NCBI RefSeq assembly: GCF_003003235.1 | Contig: NZ_PVUE01000003.1 | Location: 62,001 to 126,000 of the forward strand | DNA: 64,000 nucleotides | Direction: 5' to 3' | From: Antricoccus suffuscus | Lineage (GTDB): Bacteria; Actinomycetota; Actinomycetes; Mycobacteriales; Antricoccaceae | In this document: positions 62,946-64,000 of the stretch, in pieces | Position numbering within the stretch: position 1 is the stretch's first letter | Layout: each line of letters opens with the position of its first letter | The notes under the pieces: generated by a model | The model's input: the letters and a program-made list of their open reading frames with translations, nothing else | Databases searched by the model: none | What the model was told of the DNA's origin: nothing | Position numbers and translations under genes: made by a program

Positions 62946-63304
62946 CCGACATCTGTACCGCTTGGTACTGTCTGCTTTCTGTGCGCGTTGAATAGCATCG
63001 CGCGATTCAATTTGGCGGTGTCCACCAAGATCGTGGTTGCCCACTCGATCCCCTTGCCCTCTCGAGCCGTGTTGACCTCTCGCCGCGCGATCGATCTTAT
63101 GCGCGCCAGCACTTCTGCTTGTTGTTGTTAATGGAGTAGCGCCCCAAGACAGGGCCTTCCACTGCGCGTGTCCCTTCTGCTGACCCGCCATTCCTTTTTG
63201 TAACAGCCACTCTTGGCCCACGCGCTCGCGCGCTCGATTTTCGGGTGAGGGCTGCAAGTTGCCTGCCCGCTGGCCTTTTTTACCTCGCTGAGGACTCTAT
63301 TTCG
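62946..63304. other. 359-bp stretch before the solute-binding gene
   Basis: Holds GTACC-GCTT-GGTAC (62955-62968) ten bases after the tetR stop, and otherwise no gene-like frame. A run CCTTTTTTACC (63271-63281) and GAGGAC (63290-63295) come just before the next start. It is slightly less GC-rich than the flanks and probably holds the promoter of the next gene. Confidence 0.5.
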
Positions 63305-64000
63305 ATGAAACGCATCCGCTTTAAGCTCATTGCCGTCTTGACCGCACTCATTGCCGCTACCGCTGCATGCAGTAGCGCAAGTGGCGGCTCCAACGACAGC
63401 ACCCATCTGGACTGGGGATGGCGATTGCCCACATCATGGGATCCGGTTGCCTCGAGCGCCGGCAATGATGTGCACGCGCTGTCGCTGGTCTACTCCGGGC
63501 TGACCAAACAGGACCCCGACGGCAAGGCCGTGCCCGAGGCCGCCGAGTCGTGGGCCTACAACGCAGACGGCACCAAGTTGACCTTCAAACTTCGCGAAGG
63601 TCTGACGTTCAGCGACGGCTCGGCGTTGGACGCGACGGCGGTGAAGAAAAGCCTGGAGCGGGGCCGGGATGCTGACTACTCCACAAAACAGGCACAGTTA
63701 GCGGTTATCGGCAGTATCGACGTCGTCTCGCCCGCGGAGGTCAGTCTCAATCTGACGCACGCGGACTACCAGATTCCGCTTCTGCTTGCCGGACTGACCG
63801 GGATGATCGTCAGCCCCGCGGCGTTCGAAGCCGACCCCAAGACCCTCGCGACCCAGCCGGTCGGTAGCGGACCTTTCCAGCTGACGTCATACAAGCCGGG
63901 CTCCGAGGCGCAGTTCAAGAAGTTCGACGGCTATTGGAATGCCGACGACATCCATTTGAAGACTCTTACTCAGAAGCAGCCTGCCGATGACTCGGTGATC
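63305..64000 (+). CDS. ABC transporter solute-binding lipoprotein, family 5 (cut by window end)
   Basis: 232 codons are visible and the frame is open to the window edge. Signal peptide [20 protein letters not shown] is followed by the lipobox Cys in AACSS. The mature start ([20 protein letters not shown]) and [19 protein letters not shown] belong to the peptide/nickel/oligopeptide-binding family 5. RBS GAGGAC precedes ATG 63305. The rest of the transporter genes, if present, lie beyond the window. Confidence 0.9.
   Translation, partial: MKRIRFKLIAVLTALIAATAACSSASGGSNDSTHLDWGWRLPTSWDPVASSAGNDVHALSLVYSGLTKQDPDGKAVPEAAESWAYNADGTKLTFKLREGLTFSDGSALDATAVKKSLERGRDADYSTKQAQLAVIGSIDVVSPAEVSLNLTHADYQIPLLLAGLTGMIVSPAAFEADPKTLATQPVGSGPFQLTSYKPGSEAQFKKFDGYWNADDIHLKTLTQKQPADDSVI

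Overview
The window is high-GC DNA with dense, short-spaced genes and many GTG/TTG starts. It carries marker sets typical of Actinobacteria: EccB/EccC/EccD type VII secretion parts, aspartate kinase followed by asd, a leuA with a leucine leader peptide, Mrp antiporter genes with an A-B fusion, and many TetR, LLM-flavin and acyl-CoA dehydrogenase genes. It looks like a free-living, metabolically versatile actinomycete. The genus cannot be fixed from the sequence alone.

Layout. 0-1.3 kb: end of a lipoprotein gene, then ybaB and recR. 1.3-4.6 kb: an AraC regulator gene broken by an in-frame stop, a GMC/MftG-like flavoprotein, a VOC protein and a small unknown. 4.7-10.9 kb: a six-gene, stop/start-overlapping Mrp Na+/H+ antiporter operon. 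11.0-12.2 kb: an AbiEi/DUF559-type gene bracketed by two copies of a 46-bp palindromic element. 12.2-19.4 kb: nitroreductase, acyl-CoA dehydrogenase, a small P-loop protein, an acyl-CoA synthetase/solute-binding lipoprotein pair with a divergent TetR, and a UbiA prenyltransferase. 19.9-26 kb: a CHAD protein, a DUF1330 gene, an FAD-monooxygenase/esterase fusion, and a type III PKS / methyltransferase / FAD-oxidoreductase operon. The last two transcription units share a 33-bp promoter-region sequence. 26-34.7 kb: flavin monooxygenase and regulators, then an operon of epoxide hydrolase, LLM monooxygenase, alcohol dehydrogenase and acyl-CoA dehydrogenase with a TetR operator lying over its first ribosome binding site.

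34.7-39.3 kb holds amino-acid biosynthesis: leuA, with a leucine attenuator, and lysC-asd, with a terminator hairpin just before the lysC ribosome binding site. 39.3-41.4 kb is a decayed zone with gene remnants. 41.4-44.7 kb: LLM oxidoreductase, PAP2 enzyme and an MFS pump. 45-52.5 kb: a partial type VII secretion locus (eccC, a PHP-domain gene, eccD, eccB) without visible WXG100 substrates, EccE or mycosin. 52.5-56.6 kb: gnd, an SDR, a VTT/DedA membrane protein and an alpha/beta hydrolase. 56.7-58.2 kb: a retron-type reverse transcriptase preceded by a structured region with 13-bp a1/a2-like inverted repeats. This is the strongest candidate for a new system in the window. 58.3-64 kb: an NagZ/LpqI-like lipoprotein, two convergent MFS transporters, a TetR regulator with flanking palindromes, and a family-5 solute-binding lipoprotein cut by the window end.

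The ybaB-recR and leuA-lysC-asd blocks lie near each other in many actinobacteria. Here about 33 kb of catabolic and specialised-metabolism genes separate them, so this looks like an accessory insertion zone. No tRNA, rRNA, CRISPR array or clear insertion sequence was seen.
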